DNA of 34,562 nt, from assembly GCA_949840465.1 (NCBI GenBank), contig CATKXE010000032.1:1-34562 (forward strand), read 5' to 3'. Both the position numbers and the translations under genes were made by a program. Origin of the DNA: an uncultured Lachnospiraceae bacterium. Lineage in GTDB: Bacteria > Bacillota > Clostridia > Lachnospirales > Lachnospiraceae. Position 1 is the stretch's first letter, and each line of letters starts with the position of its first letter. This document shows positions 8,340-15,607 of the stretch, piece by piece. The notes beneath the pieces are model-generated. The model saw nothing but the letters and a program-made list of their open reading frames with translations. It made no database searches and was not told the origin of the DNA.

Positions 8340-10031
8340 TTAATCCATGCTCCCCCGGGGGTGAAGAAATTCATTTAAGTCAATTTTGAAACGGATATTT
8401 ATATGGTCTTTTCTTATTTGGATGCGTTGGATCAGTGTGTTTGCCAGAATTCTTTTCACCGAAACATCCGCGTTCTGGAAGAGGTCTTTCCATGTGGGAA
8501 GTTTTTTGCAAAGTTCCCCCCATTCTTTTTCAGATACGGAGGATTTCTCTTGTTTTGCCTTAATCTGGTTTAGTTTATCAAGCTGCGCCTGTTCTCTTTT
8601 TTCGTGTTCTTCGATCACTGACATCAGTTTGTTTAGAGTCAGATCATACCTGCCTGTGACAGCTTCCGGGATTTTACTGTTCATGGAAGCAAGTTCATAT
8701 CTGATTTTTTCAAGCTGCTTTTGCTCTTTTAACAGTTCCTTTTCTTTTTTTCGCTTTTCTTCATTCTGCTTTTGGACGATCAGTTCCAAAATATCCTCGT
8801 TTTCCTGTAAACGGCCAATATAGTCCGATAATTGCCTAAATACAATCCCATCGATCTTGTCTGCCCTGATCTGCTTAAACGGATCGTGGGGAACACCCTG
8901 ATGCGCATTCTGGCATCTGTAAATGGGGATTCTGCTTGTGCGTCTTTCCCCGGTATCTTTGATCGTCCAGTAATTATATTTACTTCCATTCCCCATTTTA
9001 CAGCCGCAATATCCGCAGTGCAGTATATCGATCAGAGGCAGCATGCCATCGTTTCTGCCGATCACGGTTGCATTCTGGTTTTCGGGCTTCTTTGTATATT
9101 TTCCGGCCCGCAAAGCCCGTTTCTCCTGCACTCTGTTCCAGGTATCATCATCAATGATCCGGATCTCTTCGTTCGGTTTATGGGCTATGCTCCAGTCTTT
9201 CATTTCCAGAGTACGGTATTTTTCATTTATTTTTTCCCTGCGCCTGTATGCAACACGGCCGGAATAAACCGGATTTGTCAGGATGCTTGTAATGGTTCCC
9301 CCTTTCCAGTTCTCGCCGTTAGGAGAAAGCCGCCTGCATTTTTCGTTCCCGTTTAAAATTTTTGCGATCTTTGCAGAACCAAACTCCATATTGAGGGATA
9401 GGCCGTAGATGCGCTTTACTATTTCCGCTTTCTCGGGGCACACGGTCAGTTTTTTTAATAACCGTCCGTGTTTGCTCAGATTGCCGGAGTTTTCCAGTAT
9501 ATATCCATAAGGGGCTTTTCCGCCCATAAATCTGCCCTCAGCCGCCAGCTTACTGGCGGCGTCTTTTACCCGCATACCCGTATCAGAGCTGCTTTTCTGG
9601 GCATTCCCGCATCTTAAAGCCAATACCAGCTGCCCCATGATATCATTTGCTTCCGGGGAAATGCAGCCGTCTTTCACCGTATAGATATCAACCCCCACAT
9701 TTTTCAGGGTCATGATATAAAACCCGGTTTCCCACATTCTGCGTCCGATACGGTCATCTTTATAGGTCACTAATATATCATATTCTTTGTTTTTGGCGTC
9801 TTTATAAGCTTCCTGCAGGGCAGCCCTGTCCCTGACCGGATTTTTGTATCCGCTGATGCCGCCTTCAAAGTATTCCTTTCCATCAAATATCCAATCTTCT
9901 TGCTGATCGATATAATCTAATACAAGCTGTCTTTGTATATTCAGATCCCCATCAGCTTCAAGCTGCTGATTGGAACTGACCCTTAATAGGATACGCACCC
10001 GTTTCGTTGCCATTGTTCTTTTTTGAACCAT
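8340..10031 (-). CDS. large serine recombinase (SpoIVCA-like)
   Basis: The 563-residue protein has the full large-serine-recombinase layout. The resolvase domain spans about residues 12-160 with nucleophile Ser19 in LLRVSSNQQ and the DDRIGRR motif at 92-98. The recombinase domain begins near APYGYIL (173-179). A zinc ribbon with HCGYCGC (338-344) and YRC (371-373) and a charged coiled coil at about 415-450 follow. Enzymes of this family cut two att sites at a central dinucleotide and exchange strands; SpoIVCA of Bacillus excises skin from sigK. The gene is read in the same direction as sleC and lies at the end of the element next to the sleC 5' part. The ATG at 10031 has AAAGGAA eight bases upstream. 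It very probably inserted the element and may excise it. Confidence 0.95.
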   Translation of the reverse strand: MVQKRTMATKRVRILLRVSSNQQLEADGDLNIQRQLVLDYIDQQEDWIFDGKEYFEGGISGYKNPVRDRAALQEAYKDAKNKEYDILVTYKDDRIGRRMWETGFYIMTLKNVGVDIYTVKDGCISPEANDIMGQLVLALRCGNAQKSSSDTGMRVKDAASKLAAEGRFMGGKAPYGYILENSGNLSKHGRLLKKLTVCPEKAEIVKRIYGLSLNMEFGSAKIAKILNGNEKCRRLSPNGENWKGGTITSILTNPVYSGRVAYRRREKINEKYRTLEMKDWSIAHKPNEEIRIIDDDTWNRVQEKRALRAGKYTKKPENQNATVIGRNDGMLPLIDILHCGYCGCKMGNGSKYNYWTIKDTGERRTSRIPIYRCQNAHQGVPHDPFKQIRADKIDGIVFRQLSDYIGRLQENEDILELIVQKQNEEKRKKEKELLKEQKQLEKIRYELASMNSKIPEAVTGRYDLTLNKLMSVIEEHEKREQAQLDKLNQIKAKQEKSSVSEKEWGELCKKLPTWKDLFQNADVSVKRILANTLIQRIQIRKDHINIRFKIDLNEFLHPRGSMD

Positions 10032-10069
10032 GAAATATTTCCTTTCCGGCGTTTGGCTGATGATAAATT

Positions 10070-10180
10070 TTATAATGCTTTTTCGAGATACTCATTCAAT
10101 ATTCCTGCGAGAATACTTTTTACTTCTGCGGCAATGGAATCATCCTGAAGTCCGCACGGAAATTCTAAAGTGATTTTCAT
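10070..10180 (-). CDS. 36-residue small protein upstream of the recombinase
   Basis: The short gene has a strong ribosome site (AGAGGA, seven bases before ATG 10180) and ends 38 bases before the recombinase start, so the two are probably cotranscribed. The peptide begins MKITLEFPCGLQDD and ends LAGILNEYLEKAL, with a beta-like start and an amphipathic helical end. I recognise no family. Its position next to the recombinase makes a recombination directionality factor possible, but it is shorter than known ones, and it may simply be a leader peptide. Confidence 0.6.
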   Translation of the reverse strand: MKITLEFPCGLQDDSIAAEVKSILAGILNEYLEKAL

Positions 10181-10322
10181 CCCGTCATCCTCTCTTGTCA
10201 GGGATTCGAATGTCTGGCTATCCACTGATTTCTCCGGTTTTTGTTTCTCCTTTTATTTTTATGAAAAAAGAGATTGTCTGATTCGTATACAGTACTTGTC
10301 TTTTCTATACGCATTGCATAAA

Positions 10323-10364
10323 AATCACTCTCACAAAAGATTTTGCTTTGCGGGGAAAGTGATT
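10323..10364. other. weak stem-loop between the recombinase operon and the right element end
   Basis: AATCACT and AGTGATT form a seven-base stem with a 28-base loop. On the minus strand it is followed by TTTTTA, so it could be a poor terminator for transcription coming from sleC; on the plus strand GTTTTC follows. The 314-base stretch 10181-10494 otherwise holds no convincing gene. A minus-strand frame at 10331-10444 (37 codons, ending TFPAKQNLL) is open but lacks a start codon and may be a gene remnant. Confidence 0.35.
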
Positions 10365-10493
10365 GTTTTCAACCTTTGGAGTAATCGCTCAAATAATGTG
10401 ATTTCTTCATCGGAATCCCCTTTTCCCTGAGTCCATTTAGAGGCTTACAGAATAACTATGGCCAGGAAATCAAAGGAAACACGATACATTCCG

Positions 10494-11204
10494 CTACCAT
10501 TCCGTATAGACACGATTCAGGGTAAAGGACATGATCGCCAGTACATTTGCCCGGATGGAGGCATCAGGCCAGGTGGCATAGATTTCGGATGAGGCCACAT
10601 TTTTGATATAATCCCGGTATCTCACATAGTAATTCTGAGCCGTGGTGTCCCGCGGCGACCCGTCATGCACGACGATATATTCCGGTACGACCACCCTGCT
10701 CAACACGATTTCACCGGATTCATTGGTGGGCTTGATCTCATCCTCCGCGATTTTGGGCGGATATTCCCCATACAATGTGTGGGCGGGGATGACAAAGACT
10801 TCTTCCCTTTCGTCGGTCTGGGTTATGGGGCGGAGCCGTACGTTCTGGATCGCAGTCACATCCGGCAGGATTTCCGCCCCGGAGATGCTTACCGGCTCAA
10901 AGCCCGGAGCCCGCACATCCAATGTATATTCTGCATAAGGCTGCGCCTCCACCGTCGGATCCAGGCTGTATTCCAACGGCGGCGCATTCAGCTCCACCGT
11001 GTCTGTCTGGCCGGAGCTGTCGGTATTTAATTCCTCCAATGTGCTGTTTGGCACTCCGGTATAGGAGACCGATACGACAGCGTCTGATACCGGGAAAGAA
11101 TCAATCTCCGAAGTGACGTTAATCTGCAGTTTCCCTTTTTCTGTCTGTTCCTGCATTGCTTCACCCGATGCAGGATTTTCCTGCATTGCCTTAATATAAA
11201 CCAT
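10494..11204 (-). CDS. sleC: SleC-like spore cortex-lytic enzyme, 5' segment (truncated by the element)
   Basis: The 236 codons hold the N-terminal part of SleC: a beta-rich domain (about residues 25-125, GKLQINVTSE ... AIQNVRLRP), the conserved stretch YGEYPPKIAEDEIKP, and the start of the SpoIID-like catalytic domain, YIKNVASSEIYATWP. Glu207 in that motif corresponds to the catalytic glutamate of SpoIID-type lytic transglycosylases. The frame stops at TAG 10496-10494, at the element boundary, directly after VYTEW. In intact family members the sequence continues with Y-R-x-x-G-Y-D-F-T-I, which is exactly what the fragment at 3344 begins with. A GGGGG ribosome site stands just before the ATG. 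Without the missing half, including the peptidoglycan-binding domain, the product should be inactive. Confidence 0.9.
   Translation of the reverse strand: MVYIKAMQENPASGEAMQEQTEKGKLQINVTSEIDSFPVSDAVVSVSYTGVPNSTLEELNTDSSGQTDTVELNAPPLEYSLDPTVEAQPYAEYTLDVRAPGFEPVSISGAEILPDVTAIQNVRLRPITQTDEREEVFVIPAHTLYGEYPPKIAEDEIKPTNESGEIVLSRVVVPEYIVVHDGSPRDTTAQNYYVRYRDYIKNVASSEIYATWPDASIRANVLAIMSFTLNRVYTEW
10495..10498. other. right attachment site core of the sleC element
   Basis: TACC at 10495-10498 matches TACC at 3343-3346. The AC at 10496-10497 aligns with the AC at 3344-3345 as crossover dinucleotide. On the minus strand the sleC frame reads TGG and then TAG here, so the element itself creates the stop codon that ends the 5' segment. 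Confidence 0.75.
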
Positions 11205-11298
11205 AATTCCCCCTGTGATAAAAATGTTCTATAAAACTATATGCATTGAAAAACAGGGGTGTGAGTTTTTTGAGGATGTCCGGGCAGGATTAAACCAA

Positions 11299-11425
11299 AT
11301 CCCCCGCAGCAAGCCGGGGGGGGATCTGGTCTTGCACTCTGCTTTGTCTGTTGCAAAACAAGTGCCGCTGGCACTTGGCAATCTTCGCGGCAGTCGCCGA
11401 ATGGACATATAAAAACATGTCCGCA
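11299..11425. other. hairpin-rich non-coding region between sleC and the tetR gene
   Basis: The 410-base gap between sleC and the TetR gene contains three clear stem-loops in its first part. They are ATCCCCC/GGGGGAT (11299-11325), CAAGTGCC-GCT-GGCACTTG (11359-11377, with a further TTGC/GCAA pairing outside it), and GGACAT/ATGTCC (about 11403-11422). No start with a ribosome site is seen, although an open frame on the plus strand runs into the TetR gene. It may be a structured RNA or a copy of a dispersed repeat. Confidence 0.45.
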
Positions 11426-11481
11426 TGGCTTGTCGCTTTGAGGGAATCAAAAAAGGGTCTTCCCAAAAACGGTCAATGGGG

Positions 11482-11487
11482 TATAAT
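11482..11487 (+). promoter_or_regulatory. candidate -10 box for the TetR-ABC operon
   Basis: A perfect TATAAT lies 128 bases before the TetR start. The -35 region at 17 bases is poor (CTTCCC), so activation or another start point is possible. Confidence 0.4.
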
Positions 11488-11614
11488 GGATATAAACCGA
11501 TATGGTCAACGAAGGCCTGGGCAGTGCAAAGCATCATACGAAAAAACGATGCGGGAACTGCCCCCATTAAAAATCTGCTGCGCAGATTGGTTACATGTTG
11601 CCGGAGGGAATGAC

Positions 11615-12238
11615 ATGAATGAAAAATTTTTTGCGCTGCCGGAAGAAAAACAGCAGAAGATCATCAATGCAGGATACCGCGTATTCTCACAAAATTCGTA
11701 TAAAAAGAGCCCTGTGAGTGAGATCGCAGGCGAGGCTGGCATCAGCAAATCTTTATTGTTCCACTATTTCCATAATAAGAAGGAGCTGTATCTGTTCCTT
11801 TGGGATAACTGTGCGAAGGTGACGATGCAGTATCTGACGGAGTTCAGATGCTATGAGCAGACGGACCTGTTCGAGATGATTTATCGGGGAATGCAGGCAA
11901 AATTCCGGGTCATGCGCATCTATCCCTATATGGGAAATTTTGCCGTCAGGGTTTTTTATGAGAGGAATCCCGAGGTCTGTATGGCAGTCCGGGAGATTTA
12001 TGAGAAATATAAAGACATCAAGGCAAACCGCACGCTTTTGAATCTGGATCCAAAACAGTTCCGGGAGGGGATTGATATTTCTATGATGTATCAGGATATG
12101 TATCTGGCGTCGTTAGGCTACCTCTGGGAATTTTGCCAGCGGGATGACGCGGATGTGGAAAAGATGGATGTAGAAAAAATGGAACAGGATTTTATAAAAA
12201 TGATCCAGTTCTGGAAGAAGATTTATCAGCGGGAGTAA
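11615..12238 (+). CDS. TetR-family transcriptional regulator
   Basis: The 207-residue protein has the N-terminal TetR DNA-binding fold (about residues 10-55: KIINAGYRVFSQNSYKKSPVSEIAGEAGISKSLLFHYF in pieces), with the typical F-HYF-NK-EL ending. The rest is a helical ligand and dimer domain. The ATG at 11615 follows CCGGAGGG. The open frame extends 88 codons upstream, but that part covers the hairpin region and has no ribosome site. The two genes downstream encode an ABC transporter, so this protein probably regulates that transporter. Confidence 0.9.
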   Translation: MNEKFFALPEEKQQKIINAGYRVFSQNSYKKSPVSEIAGEAGISKSLLFHYFHNKKELYLFLWDNCAKVTMQYLTEFRCYEQTDLFEMIYRGMQAKFRVMRIYPYMGNFAVRVFYERNPEVCMAVREIYEKYKDIKANRTLLNLDPKQFREGIDISMMYQDMYLASLGYLWEFCQRDDADVEKMDVEKMEQDFIKMIQFWKKIYQRE

Positions 12239-12290
12239 GGAACTGTCCCTGAGGAATCGTACAGGAGGCAGATTTTGAGAGGAGAGGAAC

Positions 12291-13175
12291 ATGAACGCGA
12301 TTGAACTAAGAGGGCTGACCAAATTTTATGGGAAATCAAGAGGGATCACAGATTTAAGCCTGACAGTGAAGGAGGGAGAATTTTTCGGATTTATCGGGCC
12401 TAACGGGGCGGGGAAGAGTACAACGATCCGAACACTTCTGGGGCTGATCAAAAGCACCAGCGGGAGCGCCGCCATTTTCGGAAAGGATACCGTAAGAGAG
12501 AAAAAAAACGTACTGGCACAGGTGGGATATATGCCCTCGGAAGCGGTATTTTATCCGGGGATGCGTGTCAGGGAAGTGATCCGGCTTTCGGCCAGGCTTC
12601 GGAAAGCCGACTGTGCCGATGAGGCGGACGGGTTGTGCCGGAGGCTGGGGCTGGATGTTTCCAAAAAAGTGGACGCTCTGTCCTTTGGAAACCGGAAAAA
12701 GGTCTCTATTGTATGCGCCCTGCAGCATCATCCCAGACTCTGCATTCTGGACGAACCGACCAGCGGACTGGATCCCCTGATGCAGAGGGAATTTTTTTCC
12801 ATATTGAAAGAACGGAATGCACAGGGAACCACTGTTTTTTTGTCCTCCCACATCCTCTCAGAGATTCAGAGGAACTGCACAAGGGCGGCAATCATCCGGG
12901 AAGGAAAGGTAATTGCCTGTGACAGCGTGGAAGCGCTCTCGAAAACAAGCGCAAAGCGGGTTCATGTGCAGGGGGAGGTTTCCGTATCCGCTCTTGACCA
13001 TGTCCGTGACCTTCAGCAGAACGAGAGTGGGATCAGCTTTTTGTACGGCGGAGATATAGATGCATTGCTGCGCATCCTTGTAAAACAGAAAATCTCGGAT
13101 CTGACCATATCAGAGCCAGATCTGGAGGAGATTTTTCTGCATTATTATCTGGATGGGAAAGGGGACATAAAATGA
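12291..13175 (+). CDS. ABC transporter ATP-binding protein (ABC-2 type partner)
   Basis: This is a 294-residue stand-alone ATPase. Walker A GPNGAGKST is at 36-44, and Walker B ILDEPTSGLDP is normal. The signature region reads LSFGNRKKV, a form common in transporters of the CcmA/YxlF group. A C-terminal extension of about 80 residues follows the H-loop. It overlaps the next gene by four bases (ATGA), which shows translational coupling to its membrane subunit. AGAGGAG precedes the ATG. Members of this group export drugs, peptides or lipids; the TetR neighbour favours a drug or toxic metabolite. Confidence 0.9.
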   Translation: MNAIELRGLTKFYGKSRGITDLSLTVKEGEFFGFIGPNGAGKSTTIRTLLGLIKSTSGSAAIFGKDTVREKKNVLAQVGYMPSEAVFYPGMRVREVIRLSARLRKADCADEADGLCRRLGLDVSKKVDALSFGNRKKVSIVCALQHHPRLCILDEPTSGLDPLMQREFFSILKERNAQGTTVFLSSHILSEIQRNCTRAAIIREGKVIACDSVEALSKTSAKRVHVQGEVSVSALDHVRDLQQNESGISFLYGGDIDALLRILVKQKISDLTISEPDLEEIFLHYYLDGKGDIK

Positions 13176-13957
13176 CAATGATCAGGCATGAATTAAAGCA
13201 AAACAGGCTCTCTCTCCTTGTCTGGACGTCGGCTGTGGGCTTCCTTCTGGCTGTCTGCATCCTGATCTTTCCAGAGATGAAGGAGGAGATGGATGGAGTC
13301 AGCGATATGTTTGCGTCCATGGGCAGTTTTACAGAAGCCTTTGGAATGGACAAGGTAAGCTTCGGGACGCTGACCGGGTTTTACGCCGTGGAATGCGGCA
13401 ATATACTGGGGCTTGGCGGCGCATTTTTTGCGGCTATGTGCGGGGTATCCGTGCTGTCAAAGGAGGAGAAGGAGCACACGGCGGAATTTCTTCTGACCCA
13501 CCCGGTCAGCCGTGGGCGTATCGTCACGGACAAGCTTGCCGCTGTGTTCTTTCAGGTGCTTATCCTGAACGGGGCGGTGTATGTATTTTCCATAGGCTCC
13601 ATCGCGCTGATCGGGGAAGAGATCCCCTGGGAAGAAGTGTCGCTTCTGCATCTGGCGTATCTGCTGCTGCAGGTGGAGGTCGCCGGGATCTGCTTTGGGA
13701 TTTCCGCGTTTCTGCGGCATGGAAGCATGGGGATCGGGCTGGGCGTGGCGGCAGTCCTGTATTTTCTTAATCTCATCGCAAATATCTCGGACAGCGCGGA
13801 ATTTCTCCGGTATATCACACCTTTCGGTTATGCGGAAGGTTCGGATATCGTCACCAACATGAGCCTGGACGGAGGGCTGGCCGCGCTCGGAATGTTGTAT
13901 GGAGCCATTGGGATCGGGGCGGCTTATGTGAAATATTGCGGGAAGGATATTGGGTAG
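13172..13957 (+). CDS. ABC-2 type transporter permease
   Basis: The 261-residue membrane protein has about six hydrophobic segments, with the first helix after a short polar start (MTMIRHELKQNRLS). The motif EEKEHTAEFLLTHPVSRGRIVTDKL is typical of ABC-2 permeases, where it forms the coupling region between the second and third helices. It is the partner of the preceding ATPase and shares an ATGA overlap with it. It ends convergently with the glycosyltransferase gene, leaving only 10 bases between them. Confidence 0.9.
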   Translation: MTMIRHELKQNRLSLLVWTSAVGFLLAVCILIFPEMKEEMDGVSDMFASMGSFTEAFGMDKVSFGTLTGFYAVECGNILGLGGAFFAAMCGVSVLSKEEKEHTAEFLLTHPVSRGRIVTDKLAAVFFQVLILNGAVYVFSIGSIALIGEEIPWEEVSLLHLAYLLLQVEVAGICFGISAFLRHGSMGIGLGVAAVLYFLNLIANISDSAEFLRYITPFGYAEGSDIVTNMSLDGGLAALGMLYGAIGIGAAYVKYCGKDIG

Positions 13958-13967
13958 ATATCAAAAT

Positions 13968-15368
13968 TCATCCCAGCACATTCTGTATATTTTCCTTGAT
14001 CTTTTCGGATAAATGTGCATACTGTATTAACTCTTCTTCACTAAAACCTGCAAATCTGGTATGGTCATAATCGTTCTGTGCGGCGGCAAGATCGGCAAGG
14101 ATCGAATCGGCTGCAGGCAGGAGTGTGATCTTCATCTGCCTGCGGCGCGGTTTCGCAATGCGTCTGCCTGCCTGGGAACCGGCAGGATTCTCAGCGCAAT
14201 CTGCCTTTGGCACTGTTGCCGTTCTGAGATCCGCCACCCGGACATCCTCCACTTTGATCAGCCCGCGCGCGGTCAGTTTCTGTAATGTCAGGGAAAGTGT
14301 ATTGCGTGAGATATTCGCAAAATCCGCGAGTTCCGAACGGACAGTGATCTGATGCGGCTGGCTTATGCACAAAAGGAGGCTGGACTCTATAACCGTCAGT
14401 CCGTTTTTCCGGGCGGCGGTTTCCAGATAGTGCTCCAAAAGCTTTCGGTTTCGGTAGACATCCATCAGGATCCCTTCCCCGGCGATCGCTTCGGCGCTGA
14501 TCTTCGTGGTGAGTTCCTCGCCTACTTTTTTGGAACCCGGCAGGATCGCGGGCGGGATCATTCCGTCTCCGGCTGCATCCACAAGAAAACGGTAGATCTG
14601 CAGGCGGTTTTTCTCATAGTCACCTTCATCAAACACATGTTTATAAAAATTGTTGTAGTACTCAAATACCATCATTTTCATTTTGATTGTATTTGAAATG
14701 CTCGCCCCCTGGCTTGCAAGGGAGCCTTTTGTCTTCACATAGTAATAAATGGGGGCCTGCAGTGCATAAATAGTCTCCGCATGGCGGATATATTCCAGAT
14801 TGAACATGAAGTCTTCGCACCAGCTGATTGTGACATCCATGCGCAGATGATGCTGCTCTATGATCGCTCTGCGGTACAGTTTATTCCAGAGTACGCCGTA
14901 ATAAAAATCTGCGGGGTTCTCCATCATATGGGATGCAAATTCTTCCTGCGTCATTACATCGTCTTCCTCAATATCCCCTTTTTGCGACAGACGTTCGCCG
15001 ACCACCCGGTAAAAATCAGAAATGACAAGGTCGCAGCCATGCTCTTTGGCGGCGCGGACGAACAGTTTGGTGGCGTCCGGCGTGATCCAGTCGTCGCTGT
15101 CCAGAAATTGAAGGTAAGTGCCGCACGCCTGGTCAATGGCCAGGTTCCGTGTGTCGGATACGCCGCTGTTTTCTTTATGTATGACGCGTATCCGGGAATC
15201 CTTTGCGGCATAGCTGTCGCAGATGGCGCCGGAGGAATCTTTGCTGCCGTCATTGACGAGCAGAAGTTCAAAATCTGTATATTCCTGGTTCAGAATGCTG
15301 TCGATACAGCGGTTGAGATGTTTCTGTGCATTATAGACCGGCACAATGATACTGACAGTCGGGGTCAT
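13968..15368 (-). CDS. family-2 glycosyltransferase fused to a MarR-like winged helix
   Basis: Residues 1 to about 290 are a GT-A glycosyltransferase of family 2. They start VSIIVPVYNAQKHL and carry the LDSDD metal and nucleotide motif at 89-93 and ENSGVSDTRN at 66-75. Residues 308-466 look like a complete MarR protein: a dimer helix (RKLLEHYLETAARKNGLT), the recognition region RSELADFANISRNTLSLTLQKL (344-365), a wing, and the C-terminal FAGFSEEELIQYAHLSEKIKENI helix. The wing holds an extra Ala- and Arg-rich stretch of about 30 residues (378-410). The frame is continuous and has one start, with AAAGGAG before ATG 15368. The fusion is unusual; it could be a regulator that senses sugar-nucleotide or a membrane-linked enzyme. 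No membrane segment is obvious. Confidence 0.85.
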   Translation of the reverse strand: MTPTVSIIVPVYNAQKHLNRCIDSILNQEYTDFELLLVNDGSKDSSGAICDSYAAKDSRIRVIHKENSGVSDTRNLAIDQACGTYLQFLDSDDWITPDATKLFVRAAKEHGCDLVISDFYRVVGERLSQKGDIEEDDVMTQEEFASHMMENPADFYYGVLWNKLYRRAIIEQHHLRMDVTISWCEDFMFNLEYIRHAETIYALQAPIYYYVKTKGSLASQGASISNTIKMKMMVFEYYNNFYKHVFDEGDYEKNRLQIYRFLVDAAGDGMIPPAILPGSKKVGEELTTKISAEAIAGEGILMDVYRNRKLLEHYLETAARKNGLTVIESSLLLCISQPHQITVRSELADFANISRNTLSLTLQKLTARGLIKVEDVRVADLRTATVPKADCAENPAGSQAGRRIAKPRRRQMKITLLPAADSILADLAAAQNDYDHTRFAGFSEEELIQYAHLSEKIKENIQNVLG

Positions 15369-15433
15369 GGTTACACGCTCCTTTTCTAAATATTTCTGGT
15401 CTCTTTTTCAGATTCCGGTTGTTTTGGATCAAT

Positions 15434-15446
15434 ATAGATATTCTAT
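15434..15446. promoter_or_regulatory. 13-bp inverted repeat before the glycosyltransferase-MarR gene
   Basis: ATAGA-TAT-TCTAT lies 66 bases before the glycosyltransferase start, in the divergent region shared with the yqeC-like gene. It overlaps a possible minus-strand -10 box (TAGAAT). It could be an operator bound by the MarR-like domain of the neighbouring protein. Confidence 0.35.
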
Positions 15447-15515
15447 CAAATTTGGATGGAAATGGGAATATGGAAAATTTATGTTGCAAAGTCTGCTAAA
15501 ACAGGTTGGATTTTG

Positions 15516-15544
15516 CATGGAAAACCGTTATAATATTAGCCGGA
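15516..15544 (+). promoter_or_regulatory. candidate promoter of the molybdenum hydroxylase operon
   Basis: A perfect TATAAT (15539-15544) stands 17 bases after a weak TTGGAT (15516-15521), 64 bases before the yqeC-like start. Confidence 0.5.
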
Positions 15545-15607
15545 AGCAATGCAAAGCAACGAGACAATCTATTTGCGCGTAACCGGGTTACAAAAGAGAG
15601 AAGAAAA

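Larger units (their letters stand above)
3343..10498. mobile_element. 7,152-bp recombinase element inserted in sleC (skin-like intervening element)
   Basis: The element separates the two parts of sleC. The tetranucleotide TACC (plus strand) is present at both ends, 3343-3346 and 10495-10498, and a single crossover within it removes 7,152 bp and restores the sleC frame. Contents from left to right are a 20-bp palindrome, a promoter with operator, a MarR regulator, two ABC exporter half-transporters and a terminator on the plus strand. A large serine recombinase and a 36-codon gene follow on the minus strand. No phage structural, replication or conjugation gene is present, so it is either a stripped-down intervening element or a simple integrative cassette moved by its own recombinase. 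Known relatives in design are the skin elements in sigK of Bacillus and C. difficile; the cargo is different. Confidence 0.88.

Noticed and set aside
3343..10498. Assembly error as the cause of the split sleC
   Set aside because: The ends meet in frame at a shared core, and the inserted DNA encodes the right kind of recombinase at the border. A random misjoin would not produce this.
10482..10508. Direct repeat CATTCCG-CTAC-CATTCCG at the right border as duplicated target site
   Set aside because: A target duplication should have one copy at each end of the element. Both copies are at the right end, and TACC alone explains the repaired frame.
11351..11614. 88-codon N-terminal extension of the TetR protein
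   Set aside because: It crosses the hairpin region, has no ribosome site, and TetR proteins start close to the helix-turn-helix, as ATG 11615 does.
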